NCBI RefSeq assembly: GCF_018069875.1
Contig: NZ_JAGQDF010000005.1
Coordinates: forward strand, 310,001 to 374,000
Length of the DNA stretch: 64,000 nucleotides
Origin: Ideonella alba
Lineage (GTDB): Bacteria; Pseudomonadota; Gammaproteobacteria; Burkholderiales; Burkholderiaceae_C
Reading direction: 5' to 3'
In this document: piece after piece, positions 9,394 to 17,259 of the stretch
How positions within the stretch are numbered: the stretch's first letter is position 1
How the letters are laid out: every line of letters starts with the position of its first letter
Notes under the pieces: model-generated
What the model was told of the DNA's origin: nothing
Database searches by the model: none
What the model saw: only the letters and a program-made list of their open reading frames with translations
Position numbers and translations under genes: made by a program

Positions 9394-10040
9394 GGGGCGA
9401 TGGGTTGGGCCTGCAGGCCGTGCAGGACCAGGTGCAGGTGGCTTCGGATGATGCGGCGCGGGTCGGCCACCATGGCGTCGGCCAGCGCACAGGCGCCCAC
9501 CGAATGCTTGTGCAGGCACAGCATGATGATCGGCAGCACCAGGGAGTGGGCGGCGGCCTCCACGTCAACCGGGCGGAACTCGCCGCGGTCGATGCCACGC
9601 TGCAGCAGGGCCTGGATCACCGCCAGGCCGGGCTCGATCACCTCCTGGGCGTAGAACTCGGCGATGTCGGGGAAGTTGCGCACCTCGGTGATCACCAGCT
9701 TGAACAGGGCCGAGCTGGGGCTGTCGTACACCTCTTCCCACCAGGTCGGCAGCAGCTCGGTCAGTGCCTCGGTGGCACTGCCGTGGTGCTCCAGCAGGCG
9801 CTGGCGGCCGTTGGCCACGGCGCTTGAAAGCGTGTGGCGGATCACCGCCTTGAGCAGCTCTTCCTTGCTGTTGAAGTACAGGTAGAGCGTGCCCTTGGCC
9901 ACGCCGGCACGCTGCGCCACCTCCTCGGCCCGGGTGGCCGAGAAGCCTTTTTCGGTGAACAGGGCCAGCGCGGCGTCAAGCAGCTCGCTGGGGCGGGCTT
10001 CCTTGCGGCGCTGGCGGTGGGGAATGGCGGGCTCGGACAT
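9390..10040 (-). CDS. TetR/AcrR family repressor of the RND efflux operon
   Basis: Ligand-responsive DNA-binding protein. The ATG at 10040 gives 216 residues; an in-frame ATG at 10061 lies inside the operator and is less likely. The N-terminal helix-turn-helix (about residues 17-62) has the diagnostic ATRAEEVAQRAGVAKGTLYLYFNSKEELL. The C-terminal part is the variable ligand-binding/dimer domain. It is the first gene of the tetR-adaptor-permease operon, joined to the adaptor by ATGA, and a palindrome directly upstream suggests autoregulation and derepression of the pump by its ligands. The inducer is unknown. Confidence 0.94.
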   Translation of the reverse strand: MSEPAIPHRQRRKEARPSELLDAALALFTEKGFSATRAEEVAQRAGVAKGTLYLYFNSKEELLKAVIRHTLSSAVANGRQRLLEHHGSATEALTELLPTWWEEVYDSPSSALFKLVITEVRNFPDIAEFYAQEVIEPGLAVIQALLQRGIDRGEFRPVDVEAAAHSLVLPIIMLCLHKHSVGACALADAMVADPRRIIRSHLHLVLHGLQAQPIAP

Positions 10041-10050
10041 GTTTACTGAC

Positions 10051-10060
10051 TGACCGGTCA
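10051..10060. promoter_or_regulatory. Palindromic operator for the TetR-family repressor
   Basis: TGACCGGTCA is a perfect 10-bp palindrome 10 bp upstream of the tetR start; the local sequence TGACTGACCGGTCA resembles sites often found before AcrR-like regulators. A second imperfect palindrome, TGACGG-CGG-CCGTCA, lies at 10076-10090 between tetR and uppP. Binding is inferred from position and symmetry. Confidence 0.7.
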
Positions 10061-10211
10061 TTAATCCTAACAGGCTGACGGCGGCCGTCAATACCCCTAA
10101 TGGTATCCTGAGCCTTGGCCGGTGCCTGACCCGTCAGGGGGCGACCACCGCGGTCGGTAAGATCACGGCCTTTGGGCAACCGGGGCGCAGCGACCCCGAA
10201 CGGATGACGCG

Positions 10212-11036
10212 ATGGATGTGCTGGTGTTGCTGAAGGCGGCGGTGATGGGCGTGGTCGAGGGCCTGACCGAGTTCCTGCCGATCTCGTCCACCGGTCACCT
10301 GATCCTGGCGGGTTCGCTGCTGGGTTTCGTGGGCGAGAAGATGAAGGTCTTCGAGATCGCGATCCAGACCGGCGCCATCTTTGCCGTGGTCCTGGTCTAC
10401 TGGCAGCGCGTGCGCGACACCGTCATCGGCCTGGCCGCGCAGCCGCAGGCGCGGCGCTTTGCGCTGAATGTGCTGATCGCCTTCCTGCCCGCGGTGGTGC
10501 TGGGCCTGCTGGTGGGCAAATGGATCAAGGCCCACCTGTTCCTGCCCACCGTGGTGGCCTCGACCTTCATCCTGGGCGGCTTCGTGATCCTGTGGGCCGA
10601 GCGCCGCCAGGCGGGCCACACGCGGGTGTCCACGGTGGACGACATGACGCCAGCCGACGCCCTGAAGGTGGGCCTGGTGCAGTGCTTCGCGATGGTGCCG
10701 GGGACCAGCCGCTCGGGCGCCACCATCATCGGCGGCATGCTGATGGGCCTGTCGCGTCAGGCGGCCACCGACTTCAGCTTCTTCCTGGGCATTCCCACGC
10801 TGATTGGTGCCGGTCTGTACAGCCTGTACAAGGCGCGCGCCGACCTGGACTGGGCCGATGCGCCGCTGTTCGGCGTGGGCCTGCTGTTCAGCTTCCTGTC
10901 GGCCTGGCTGTGCGTGCGCTGGCTGCTGCGCTATGTGGCCACGCACGACTTCAAGCCCTTTGCCTGGTACCGCATCGGCTTCGGGCTGCTGATCCTGGTC
11001 ACCGCGCACTTCGGCTGGGTGACCTGGGCCGACTGA
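10212..11036 (+). CDS. uppP: Undecaprenyl-diphosphatase (BacA type)
   Basis: Integral membrane phosphatase that converts undecaprenyl diphosphate to the monophosphate, recycling the lipid carrier for peptidoglycan and O-antigen synthesis; overexpression is known to give bacitracin resistance. The 274 residues match the family. The first conserved motif [15 protein letters not shown] is at residues 16-30 with the catalytic glutamates, and the second, MVPGTSRSG, at 161-169 with the essential arginine at 167. Several hydrophobic helices span the rest. It is divergent from the tetR operon and its stop is one base from the stop of the convergent trmB gene. Confidence 0.97.
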   Translation: MDVLVLLKAAVMGVVEGLTEFLPISSTGHLILAGSLLGFVGEKMKVFEIAIQTGAIFAVVLVYWQRVRDTVIGLAAQPQARRFALNVLIAFLPAVVLGLLVGKWIKAHLFLPTVVASTFILGGFVILWAERRQAGHTRVSTVDDMTPADALKVGLVQCFAMVPGTSRSGATIIGGMLMGLSRQAATDFSFFLGIPTLIGAGLYSLYKARADLDWADAPLFGVGLLFSFLSAWLCVRWLLRYVATHDFKPFAWYRIGFGLLILVTAHFGWVTWAD

Positions 11037-11037
11037 T

Positions 11038-11751
11038 TCAGCGCCGCCGGAACAGCAGGTCCCAGACCCCGTGCCCCAGGCGCAGGCCGCGGGCCTCGAA
11101 CTTGGTCAGCGGGCGGTAGTCCGGCCGCGGGGCGTAGCCGTCGGCGGTGTTGACCAGCCGCGGTTCGGCCGACAGCACCTCCAGCATCTGCTCGGCATAG
11201 GGCTGCCAGTCGGTCGCACAGTGCAGCACGCCGCCGGGCGCCAGGCGCGAGGCCAGCAGCGCCACCAACGGCGCCTGGATCAGCCGCCGCTTGTGGTGCT
11301 TCTTCTTGTGCCAGGGGTCGGGAAAGAAGATGTGCACGCCGGCCAGCGAGTCCGGCGCCACCATCTGCTCCAGCACCTGCACCGCGTCGTGCTGCAGGAT
11401 GCGCAGGTTGGTCAGGCCCTCCTCGCCGATGCGCTTGAGCAGCGCGCCCACGCCGGGCGTGTGCACCTCGATGCCGATGAAGTCGGTGTCGGGCCGGGCG
11501 GCGGCGATCTGCGCGGTGGCCGCCCCCATGCCAAAGCCGATCTCCAGCACCCGCGGCGCTTCGCGGCCGAAGGCCGCGGACCAGTCGGCCGGTTGGCCGG
11601 TGAAGGGCAGCACGAAGCGCGGCCCCAGTTCCTCCAGGGCCCGCTGCTGGCCAGTGCCCATGCGGCCGGCGCGCAGCACATAGCTGCGGATGCCGCGGCG
11701 GGGGGTGTCAGGGGAGTCTGCCGCGTCGGCGGACGAGGGCGCGTCGGTCAT
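11038..11751 (-). CDS. trmB: tRNA (guanine-N7-)-methyltransferase
   Basis: Cytosolic SAM-dependent enzyme forming m7G46 in the variable loop of tRNAs. The SAM-binding [16 protein letters not shown] lies near residues 68-83, [11 protein letters not shown] follows near 93, and the family-specific [15 protein letters not shown] is near 142-156 with the catalytic Asp. The C-terminal [17 protein letters not shown] segment is also typical. The 237-residue length fits; the first 25 residues are low in conservation, so the exact start is uncertain. A tRNA gene lies 61 bp upstream on the opposite strand. Confidence 0.96.
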   Translation of the reverse strand: MTDAPSSADAADSPDTPRRGIRSYVLRAGRMGTGQQRALEELGPRFVLPFTGQPADWSAAFGREAPRVLEIGFGMGAATAQIAAARPDTDFIGIEVHTPGVGALLKRIGEEGLTNLRILQHDAVQVLEQMVAPDSLAGVHIFFPDPWHKKKHHKRRLIQAPLVALLASRLAPGGVLHCATDWQPYAEQMLEVLSAEPRLVNTADGYAPRPDYRPLTKFEARGLRLGHGVWDLLFRRR

Positions 11752-11812
11752 GCCTTCTGGGGATCGTTTCAGCGAGGGGCATGATTGTCGCCGAGCTAGA
11801 ATGCGAACCGCT

Positions 11813-11886
11813 GCGGGTGTAGTTCAATGGCAGAACGGCAGCTTCCCAAGCTTCATACGAGGGTTCGATTCCCTTCACCCGCTCCA
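11813..11886 (+). tRNA. tRNA-Gly (anticodon CCC)
   Basis: The 74-nt sequence folds as a cloverleaf: acceptor arms GCGGGTG/CACCCGC, D arm GTTC/GAAC, anticodon loop TTCCCAA giving CCC, T arm GAGGG/CCCTT around TTCGATT, and an encoded TCCA end. It reads GGG glycine codons. The anticodon stem GCAGC/GCTTC contains one C-U mismatch (position 28-42), unlike the fully paired stem of E. coli tRNA-Gly(CCC). Confidence 0.96.
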
Positions 11887-11930
11887 AGATCCAGATGCCA
11901 GCCACGCGCTGGCATCGTCGTCTCCGGCCT

Positions 11931-13130
11931 TCAGTGCACGCCCAGCGCCCGCAGATGTTCCGCCTTCGCGGCGTAGAGGGAGCGCAGCTCGGGCCGCGGG
12001 CTTTCGGCGCTGGCGCGCTGCAGGTGCGACAGGGCCTGGGCCGGGTGGCCCAGCTGCAGTTCGGCCTGGGCCAGGGCGAAGTGGATCTCGTGGTAGTCGG
12101 GGTCGCGGGCCAGTTCCCTCAGCAGCCAGTCGCGGGCGCCGGCGGGGTCGCCCGCCCGCAGTGCCGCCAGGCCGCGTGACAGGTTCACGAACGGGGCGGT
12201 GCCTTCGACCCGGGCGAGTACCGCCTCCAGTGGCTGGGCCTCGGCCGGGCGGCCCTGGGCGCGAAGCGCGGCCGCCAGGTTGGCCAGCAGCGTGGCGTGC
12301 TCCGGGGCCTGGGCCAGGCCGTCGCGCCAGGCGCGCTCGGCCAGGTCGGCGCGGCCGTGGCGCTGGAACACCACGCCCAGAGTGTTGTAGGCGGCGGGGT
12401 AGGCGGCATCCTGGGCCAGGGCCGCCAGGCTGAAGGCCTGCGCGGTGGCCAGGTCGCCCTGGGTCAGCCATTCGGCGGCGCGGTTGTTCAGGTACATCGC
12501 CAGCACGCGCTGGCGGCTGATGCGGCGCGCCGGCAGCTTGCCGGCCGCCTCGGGCGGCAGGAAGTCGATCACCGTCTGGGGCGGAGCCAGCAGCACGCTG
12601 GCGAATGGTGACGGCCGCGGACCCAGCGCCAGGTTGACGTGGGTGTTGCCCACATGCAGGCCGGCCAGGCGGCTCCACTGGGTGTCGGTCAGCACCTCGC
12701 GGAATTCCACCGACAGCCCCAGCCCGTCGGCCAGCGCCGCGGTCATCAGCACCAGCGACAGGCAGTTGCCGCTGCGCGCCTCGAAGGTCTCGGCGGCGGT
12801 GCGGGTGGTGCTGGCGTCGTAGACCACGCGGATGTCGCTGGAGCGCAGCGCCTCGAACAGCGCCAGCAGCGCGCCCTGGCGGCGGGCCGCCGGGCGCAGC
12901 GTGTGCTCCAGGTAGGCCTGCAGCGCCGGGTCCAGACGCAGGGCCGCTTCCACATCCGGCACGACCGCCGGCTGCCCCATCGTGGTGTCGGCCCAGCGGC
13001 TGGCATCGGAGGCGGGTGCGCGGGGGGCCTGGGCGCAGGCCGTCAGCAGCAGCAGGATCAGCGGCAACAGGCCGCGCCACCAGTCCCGGCCCGTGGGACC
13101 GTCCAGCGCGGCAGGGAAGGGCGGGTGCAT
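11931..13130 (-). CDS. Lipoprotein with transglutaminase-like domain and TPR repeats
   Basis: Predicted lipoprotein: LILLLLTAC ends in the acylated cysteine at residue 32. ATG at 13130 is preceded by AGGAGC. Residues about 90-190 look like a transglutaminase/cysteine-protease-like fold, with RSGNCLSLVLM carrying a candidate catalytic Cys at 123 and GNTHVNLAL a candidate His about 50 residues later. From about residue 215 there are TPR-like repeats (AAYNTLGVVFQRHGRADLAER; HEIHFALAQAELQLGHPAQAL). It runs towards the tRNA gene but on the other strand and is divergent from the GGDEF-like gene. Substrate and role are unknown; an envelope function is likely. Confidence 0.75.
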   Translation of the reverse strand: MHPPFPAALDGPTGRDWWRGLLPLILLLLTACAQAPRAPASDASRWADTTMGQPAVVPDVEAALRLDPALQAYLEHTLRPAARRQGALLALFEALRSSDIRVVYDASTTRTAAETFEARSGNCLSLVLMTAALADGLGLSVEFREVLTDTQWSRLAGLHVGNTHVNLALGPRPSPFASVLLAPPQTVIDFLPPEAAGKLPARRISRQRVLAMYLNNRAAEWLTQGDLATAQAFSLAALAQDAAYPAAYNTLGVVFQRHGRADLAERAWRDGLAQAPEHATLLANLAAALRAQGRPAEAQPLEAVLARVEGTAPFVNLSRGLAALRAGDPAGARDWLLRELARDPDYHEIHFALAQAELQLGHPAQALSHLQRASAESPRPELRSLYAAKAEHLRALGVH

Positions 13131-13282
13131 GCGGGCTCCTTTCGAGGCCTCGGCCGGGGCCGGCGCCTGTCACACGGACATGCTACGCCGACACGGCGCT
13201 GACAACCAGCCTTGGTGTTTCCGCGCTGCCGGTGGCCGCTGCTGCTCAGGCATCATCGGGGCAAAGAACCCCCGCGCCCGTC

Positions 13283-14176
13283 ATGTCACCCACGCCGTTG
13301 CAGGTCCTGGTGCTCAGCCAGCGGCCCCTGGATCTCGTCACTTCCGCCCACGGCCCCTTCATCGCCCACCAGGCCCGCACGCTGGCCGAGGTGGACGAGC
13401 TGCTCAACCAGCATGCCTGGCATGCGCTGGTGGTGGAGTTCGGTCCCGGCTTGTCGACCGAGCAGCTGCTGCACTGGAACGGCCTGGCGCGCGCCTTGCT
13501 GGAAACCGCGCTGGTGCTGGTCTCGCCTGAACCCACGCTGGCCGAATGCCAGCGCTGGCTGCAGGCCGGCGTGCGCGAGGTGGCTTCCAGCCGCGAGATG
13601 CACGGCGATGCCGCCGGCCGCGTGCTGCGCATGGCGATCGAGCGCAAGCGCCAGGACGACGCCGCGCGCCGCGCCTACAGCATCGACCTGGCCACCGGCC
13701 TGCCCAACCACCAGCAGCTGCTGGAGCACATGACCCACCTGCTGGCGCTGCGCGAGCGCGAGCCCGCGCCGATGGCCGTGGTGGTGCTGCAGCTCGAGGG
13801 CCTGCAGTCGGTCGAGGCCAGCCAGGGCGCCGAAGCGGCGAACGTGCTGCGCCGCAAGGCCGCGGTGCGGCTGCGCTCGGCCTTGCGCGCGTCGGACGTG
13901 GTGGCCTCGCTGGGCCGCGACATGTTCGCGGTGCTGCTGGCCTGGATGGACGCCGACGAGGACGCCGAACCGGTCGCCCGCAAGCTGCTGGCCACGGCCA
14001 GCGTGCCGATGCATGTGTCGGGCCAGAGCGTGCCGCTGGGCATGCGCTACGGCCTGGCTCAGTTCCCGGCCCACGGCCGCGACGCGCAAAGCCTGCTCAA
14101 GCGCGCCACCGCGCAGGCCGCGGGTGGAGAGGGTCGGCTGGTGCGCCTGGGCGAGGCCGCCAACGACGGGGCCTGA
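13283..14176 (+). CDS. Degenerate GGDEF-domain protein with receiver-like N-terminus
   Basis: A 297-residue cytosolic protein. The first 120 residues look like a receiver fold (LQVLVLSQRPLDLV; ALVLVSPEPT) but lack the phospho-acceptor acidic pocket. From about residue 130 a GGDEF fold is recognisable: DLATGLPNHQQLLEHM, then SLGRDMFAVLL, where the signature is GRDMF (211-215) instead of GG(D/E)EF. Diguanylate cyclase activity is therefore unlikely; GTP or c-di-GMP binding or a protein-interaction role remains possible. Start ATG at 13283 is chosen because upstream in-frame codons overlap the divergent lipoprotein gene. Confidence 0.78.
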   Translation: MSPTPLQVLVLSQRPLDLVTSAHGPFIAHQARTLAEVDELLNQHAWHALVVEFGPGLSTEQLLHWNGLARALLETALVLVSPEPTLAECQRWLQAGVREVASSREMHGDAAGRVLRMAIERKRQDDAARRAYSIDLATGLPNHQQLLEHMTHLLALREREPAPMAVVVLQLEGLQSVEASQGAEAANVLRRKAAVRLRSALRASDVVASLGRDMFAVLLAWMDADEDAEPVARKLLATASVPMHVSGQSVPLGMRYGLAQFPAHGRDAQSLLKRATAQAAGGEGRLVRLGEAANDGA

Positions 14177-14200
14177 GCGCCCCGGCGCCGGCCGCTGGCG

Positions 14201-15679
14201 TCACTTCAGGATGTCGCCCAGGCAGAGGTACTTGACCTCGACGTAATCGTCCATGCCGTGGTGCGAGCCCTCGCGCCCCAGGCCCGACTGCTTCACCCCG
14301 CCAAACGGCACCTCGGCCACGCTGATCAGGCCGGTGTTGATGCCCACCATGCCGTACTCCAGCGCCTCGCCCACCCGGAAGATGCGGCCGATGTCGCGGC
14401 TGTAGAAGTAGCTGGCCAGACCGAACTCGGTGGCATTGGCCAGCTCGATCGCCTCGGCCTCGGTGCTGAAGCGGAACACCGGCGCCACCGGGCCGAAGGT
14501 CTCTTCCTTCGAGACCTTCATCTCGGGCGTCACATCGGCCAGCACCGTGGGCGTGTAGAAGCGCTCGCCGATGCGCTGCCCGCCCACCACCACCTTGGCG
14601 CCCTTGGCCAGCGCGTCGGCCACATGGTCCTCGACCTTGGCGATCGCCTGGTCGTCGATCATCGGGCCCTGGTTGATGCCCGGCTCGAAGCCGTTGCCCA
14701 CCTTGATCGCGGCGGCCCTGGCGGCCAGCTTCTCGATGAAGGCGTCATAGACGCTGTCCTGCACGTAGAAGCGGTTGGTGCAGACGCAGGTCTGGCCCGA
14801 GTTGCGGTACTTGCTGATCGCCGCACCTTCGGCGGCCGAGTCCAGGTCGGCGTCGTCGAAGACGATGAAGGGCGCATTGCCGCCCAGCTCCAGCGAGAGC
14901 TTCTTCACCGTCGGCGCGCACTGCTGCATCAGGATGCGGCCCACCTCGGTGGAGCCGGTGAAGCTGAGGTGGCGCACCACGTCGGAGCTGCACAGCACCT
15001 TGCCCACCTCGATCGACTGTGCGGCATCGGCCGTCACCACGTTGAGCACGCCCGCCGGCATGCCGGCGCGCTGCGCCAGCTCGGCCACCGCCAGCGCCGA
15101 CAGTGGCGTGGCCTCGGCCGGCTTGATCACCACCGGGCAGCCAGCGGCCAGGGCCGGAGCCACCTTGCGGGTGATCATCGCGATCGGGAAGTTCCAGGGC
15201 GTGATCGCCGCGCACACGCCGATCGGCTGCTTGATGATGACGTAGCGCTTGTTGCCGTCGGTGGTGGGGATGGTCTCGCCATAGACGCGCTTGGCTTCCT
15301 CGGCGAACCACTCCAGGAAGCTGGCGCCATAACCGACCTCGCCCTTGGCCTCGGCCAGTGGCTTGCCCTGCTCGGCGGTCATGATGCGCGCCAGGTCGTC
15401 GGCATGGGCGTGCATCAGCGCGAACCACTTCATCAGGATGGCCGCACGCTCCTTGGCCGTCTTGGCGCGCCAGGCCGGCCAGGCCTTGTTGGCCGCGACG
15501 ATCGCGTGGTGGGTGTGCTCGGCACCCAGGTTGGCCACATCGGCCAGCTTCAGACCGGTGGCGGGATCGGTGACCTCGAAGCGGCTGCTGCCGGCGACCC
15601 ACTCTCCGTTGATCAGCGCATCGGTCTTCAGCAGGCTGGGGTCGGCCAGCAGGGCCAGGGGGGAAGAGGGCATGTCCAT
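14201..15679 (-). CDS. gabD: NADP-dependent succinate-semialdehyde dehydrogenase
   Basis: Cytosolic aldehyde dehydrogenase that oxidises succinate semialdehyde to succinate, the second step of GABA catabolism. The 492 residues match GabD. The general-base glutamate is E264 in LELGGNAPF and the nucleophile is C298 in SGQTCVC, 34 residues apart as in E. coli GabD. ITPWNFPIAM near 160 is the cofactor-site motif. ATG at 15679 has AGGAG upstream; a second ATG lies two codons later. The gene follows gabT on the same strand, separated by 152 bp with several hairpins. The adjacent gabT strengthens the GABA assignment over other semialdehydes. Confidence 0.94.
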   Translation of the reverse strand: MDMPSSPLALLADPSLLKTDALINGEWVAGSSRFEVTDPATGLKLADVANLGAEHTHHAIVAANKAWPAWRAKTAKERAAILMKWFALMHAHADDLARIMTAEQGKPLAEAKGEVGYGASFLEWFAEEAKRVYGETIPTTDGNKRYVIIKQPIGVCAAITPWNFPIAMITRKVAPALAAGCPVVIKPAEATPLSALAVAELAQRAGMPAGVLNVVTADAAQSIEVGKVLCSSDVVRHLSFTGSTEVGRILMQQCAPTVKKLSLELGGNAPFIVFDDADLDSAAEGAAISKYRNSGQTCVCTNRFYVQDSVYDAFIEKLAARAAAIKVGNGFEPGINQGPMIDDQAIAKVEDHVADALAKGAKVVVGGQRIGERFYTPTVLADVTPEMKVSKEETFGPVAPVFRFSTEAEAIELANATEFGLASYFYSRDIGRIFRVGEALEYGMVGINTGLISVAEVPFGGVKQSGLGREGSHHGMDDYVEVKYLCLGDILK

Positions 15680-15739
15680 GGGGGGCTCCTTGATGGGCAG
15701 CGACTCTACCGCGCTCGGCAGTAAGGTCGAGTGATGAAT

Positions 15740-15818
15740 GTCCGGGCCAGCGCCGGGCCGCTCCCAAGCGTCCGGCCCGGACACCCTCCCGGAGGGTGGC
15801 TGCGGCGATGCCGCAGCC
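15740..15818. repeat. Cluster of three hairpins between gabT and gabD
   Basis: Three inverted repeats are packed here: GTCCGGGCC (15740-15748) with GGCCCGGAC (15774-15782), ACCCTC/GAGGGT (15783-15797), and GGCTGCGGC-GAT-GCCGCAGCC (15798-15818). None has a clear T tract on the minus strand, so they may be attenuating or RNA-stabilising structures, or a decayed REP-like element, rather than a standard terminator. Confidence 0.55.
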
Positions 15819-15831
15819 GGGTGTCGTCAGT

Positions 15832-17136
15832 TCAGGCGCCGCAGGCTTTGAGACAGTCAGCGAGCACCGCCATGCCCTCGTCGATCACCGCATCGCTGGC
15901 GGTCAGCGGCACCAGGATGCGGATCACGTTGCCATAGGTGCCGCAGGACAGCAGGATCAGCCCGCGCTGGATGGCTTCGGTGCACAGGCGCTTGGTCAGG
16001 TCGGCATCAGGCTGCGACAGGTCGCCGCCCTTGAACAGCTCGATCGCCACCATCGCGCCCAGGCCGCGCACGTCCTGGATGCTCTTGTGCTGGCCGGCCA
16101 GCCGGGTCAGGCCGTCCTTCAGGCGCTGGCCCACGGCCCTGGAGCGCTCCAGCAGCTTCTCTTCGTCGAACACCTTGAGCACCGCCAGCGCCGCGGCGCA
16201 GGCCAGCGGGCTGCCGGCGTAGGTGCCGCCCAGGCCGCCGGGCAGCGGCTTGTCCATGATCTCGGCCTTGCCGATCACCGCGGAAATGGGGAAGCCACCG
16301 GCCATCGACTTGGCCATGGTCACCAGGTCGGGCGCCACGCCCCACTGCTCGCAGGCCAGCCAGGTGCCGGTGCGACCGGCGCCGGTCTGCACCTCGTCGG
16401 CGATCAGCACGATGCCGTGCTTGTCGCACAGCGCGCGCAGCGCCTGCGCGAATTCGGGCGGCGCCACATAGAAGCCACCTTCGCCCTGCACCGGCTCCAG
16501 GATGATGGCCGCCACGCGCTCGGCCTCGACGTCGTACTTGAAGATGTGCTCCAGCGAGCGCAGCGAATCGGCCACCGTCACGCCGTGCAGCGGGTTGGGG
16601 AACTCGGCGTGGTAGATCTCGGCCGGGAAGGGGCCGAAGCCGGCCTTGTACGGGGCGACCTTGCCGGTCAGCGCCATGCCCAGCAGCGTGCGGCCGTGGA
16701 AGCCGCCGCCGAAGGCGATCACCGCCTGGCGCTTGGTGGCCGCACGGGCGATCTTGACGGCGTTCTCCACGGCTTCGGCGCCGGTGGACAGGAAGTAGGC
16801 CTTCTTGGCGAAGTTGCCCGGGGTGCGGGCGATCAGCTGCTCGGCCAGTTCCACGTAGGGCTCGTAGGCCACGACCTGGAAGCAGGTGTGGTGCACCTGG
16901 TCCAACTGGGCCTTGACGGCCTCGACGATCTTCGGGTGGCGGTGACCGGTGTTCAGCACCGCGATGCCGCCGGCGAAGTCGATGTAGCGCCGGCCTTCCA
17001 CATCCCAGACCTCGGCGTTCTCGGCGCGGTCGACGAAGACCTCGTAGGTCTGGCCCAGGCCGGCGGGCAGGGCGGCGCGGCGGCGCGCCATCAGCGCGGC
17101 ATTGGTGGCGGTGGCGGTTTTGGCGTCAAGCGGCAT
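15832..17136 (-). CDS. gabT: 4-aminobutyrate aminotransferase (PLP-dependent)
   Basis: Class III aminotransferase that moves the amino group of GABA to 2-oxoglutarate, giving succinate semialdehyde for GabD. The 434 residues match the family. LIADEVQTGAGRTG holds the PLP-ring aspartate, and TMAKSMAGGFP holds the Schiff-base lysine K276. ATG at 17136 begins MPLDAKTATATN. The frame remains open far upstream into the mocR region, but that extension is antisense to mocR and is not coding. It is divergent from the MocR-type regulator, with 123 bp between the starts, a typical site for GabR-like control. Confidence 0.95.
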   Translation of the reverse strand: MPLDAKTATATNAALMARRRAALPAGLGQTYEVFVDRAENAEVWDVEGRRYIDFAGGIAVLNTGHRHPKIVEAVKAQLDQVHHTCFQVVAYEPYVELAEQLIARTPGNFAKKAYFLSTGAEAVENAVKIARAATKRQAVIAFGGGFHGRTLLGMALTGKVAPYKAGFGPFPAEIYHAEFPNPLHGVTVADSLRSLEHIFKYDVEAERVAAIILEPVQGEGGFYVAPPEFAQALRALCDKHGIVLIADEVQTGAGRTGTWLACEQWGVAPDLVTMAKSMAGGFPISAVIGKAEIMDKPLPGGLGGTYAGSPLACAAALAVLKVFDEEKLLERSRAVGQRLKDGLTRLAGQHKSIQDVRGLGAMVAIELFKGGDLSQPDADLTKRLCTEAIQRGLILLSCGTYGNVIRILVPLTASDAVIDEGMAVLADCLKACGA

Positions 17137-17259
17137 GATCAGGGCCTCGTCAAGGGATGGGCGATGGGCGCATCGTAGGCGCTTCGGCGCCCGGCTACCA
17201 TGCACAGCCATGGCGGCGTCCGGACACACTGTGCCGGTCCGCCGCCCAGTACAGATGCC

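Noticed and set aside
5917-9654. A 1245-codon plus-strand open frame opposite the RND efflux genes
   Set aside because: It is antisense to clearly homologous permease and adaptor genes, is rich in His, Gln, Ala and Arg as expected of a GC-rich shadow frame, and matches no family.
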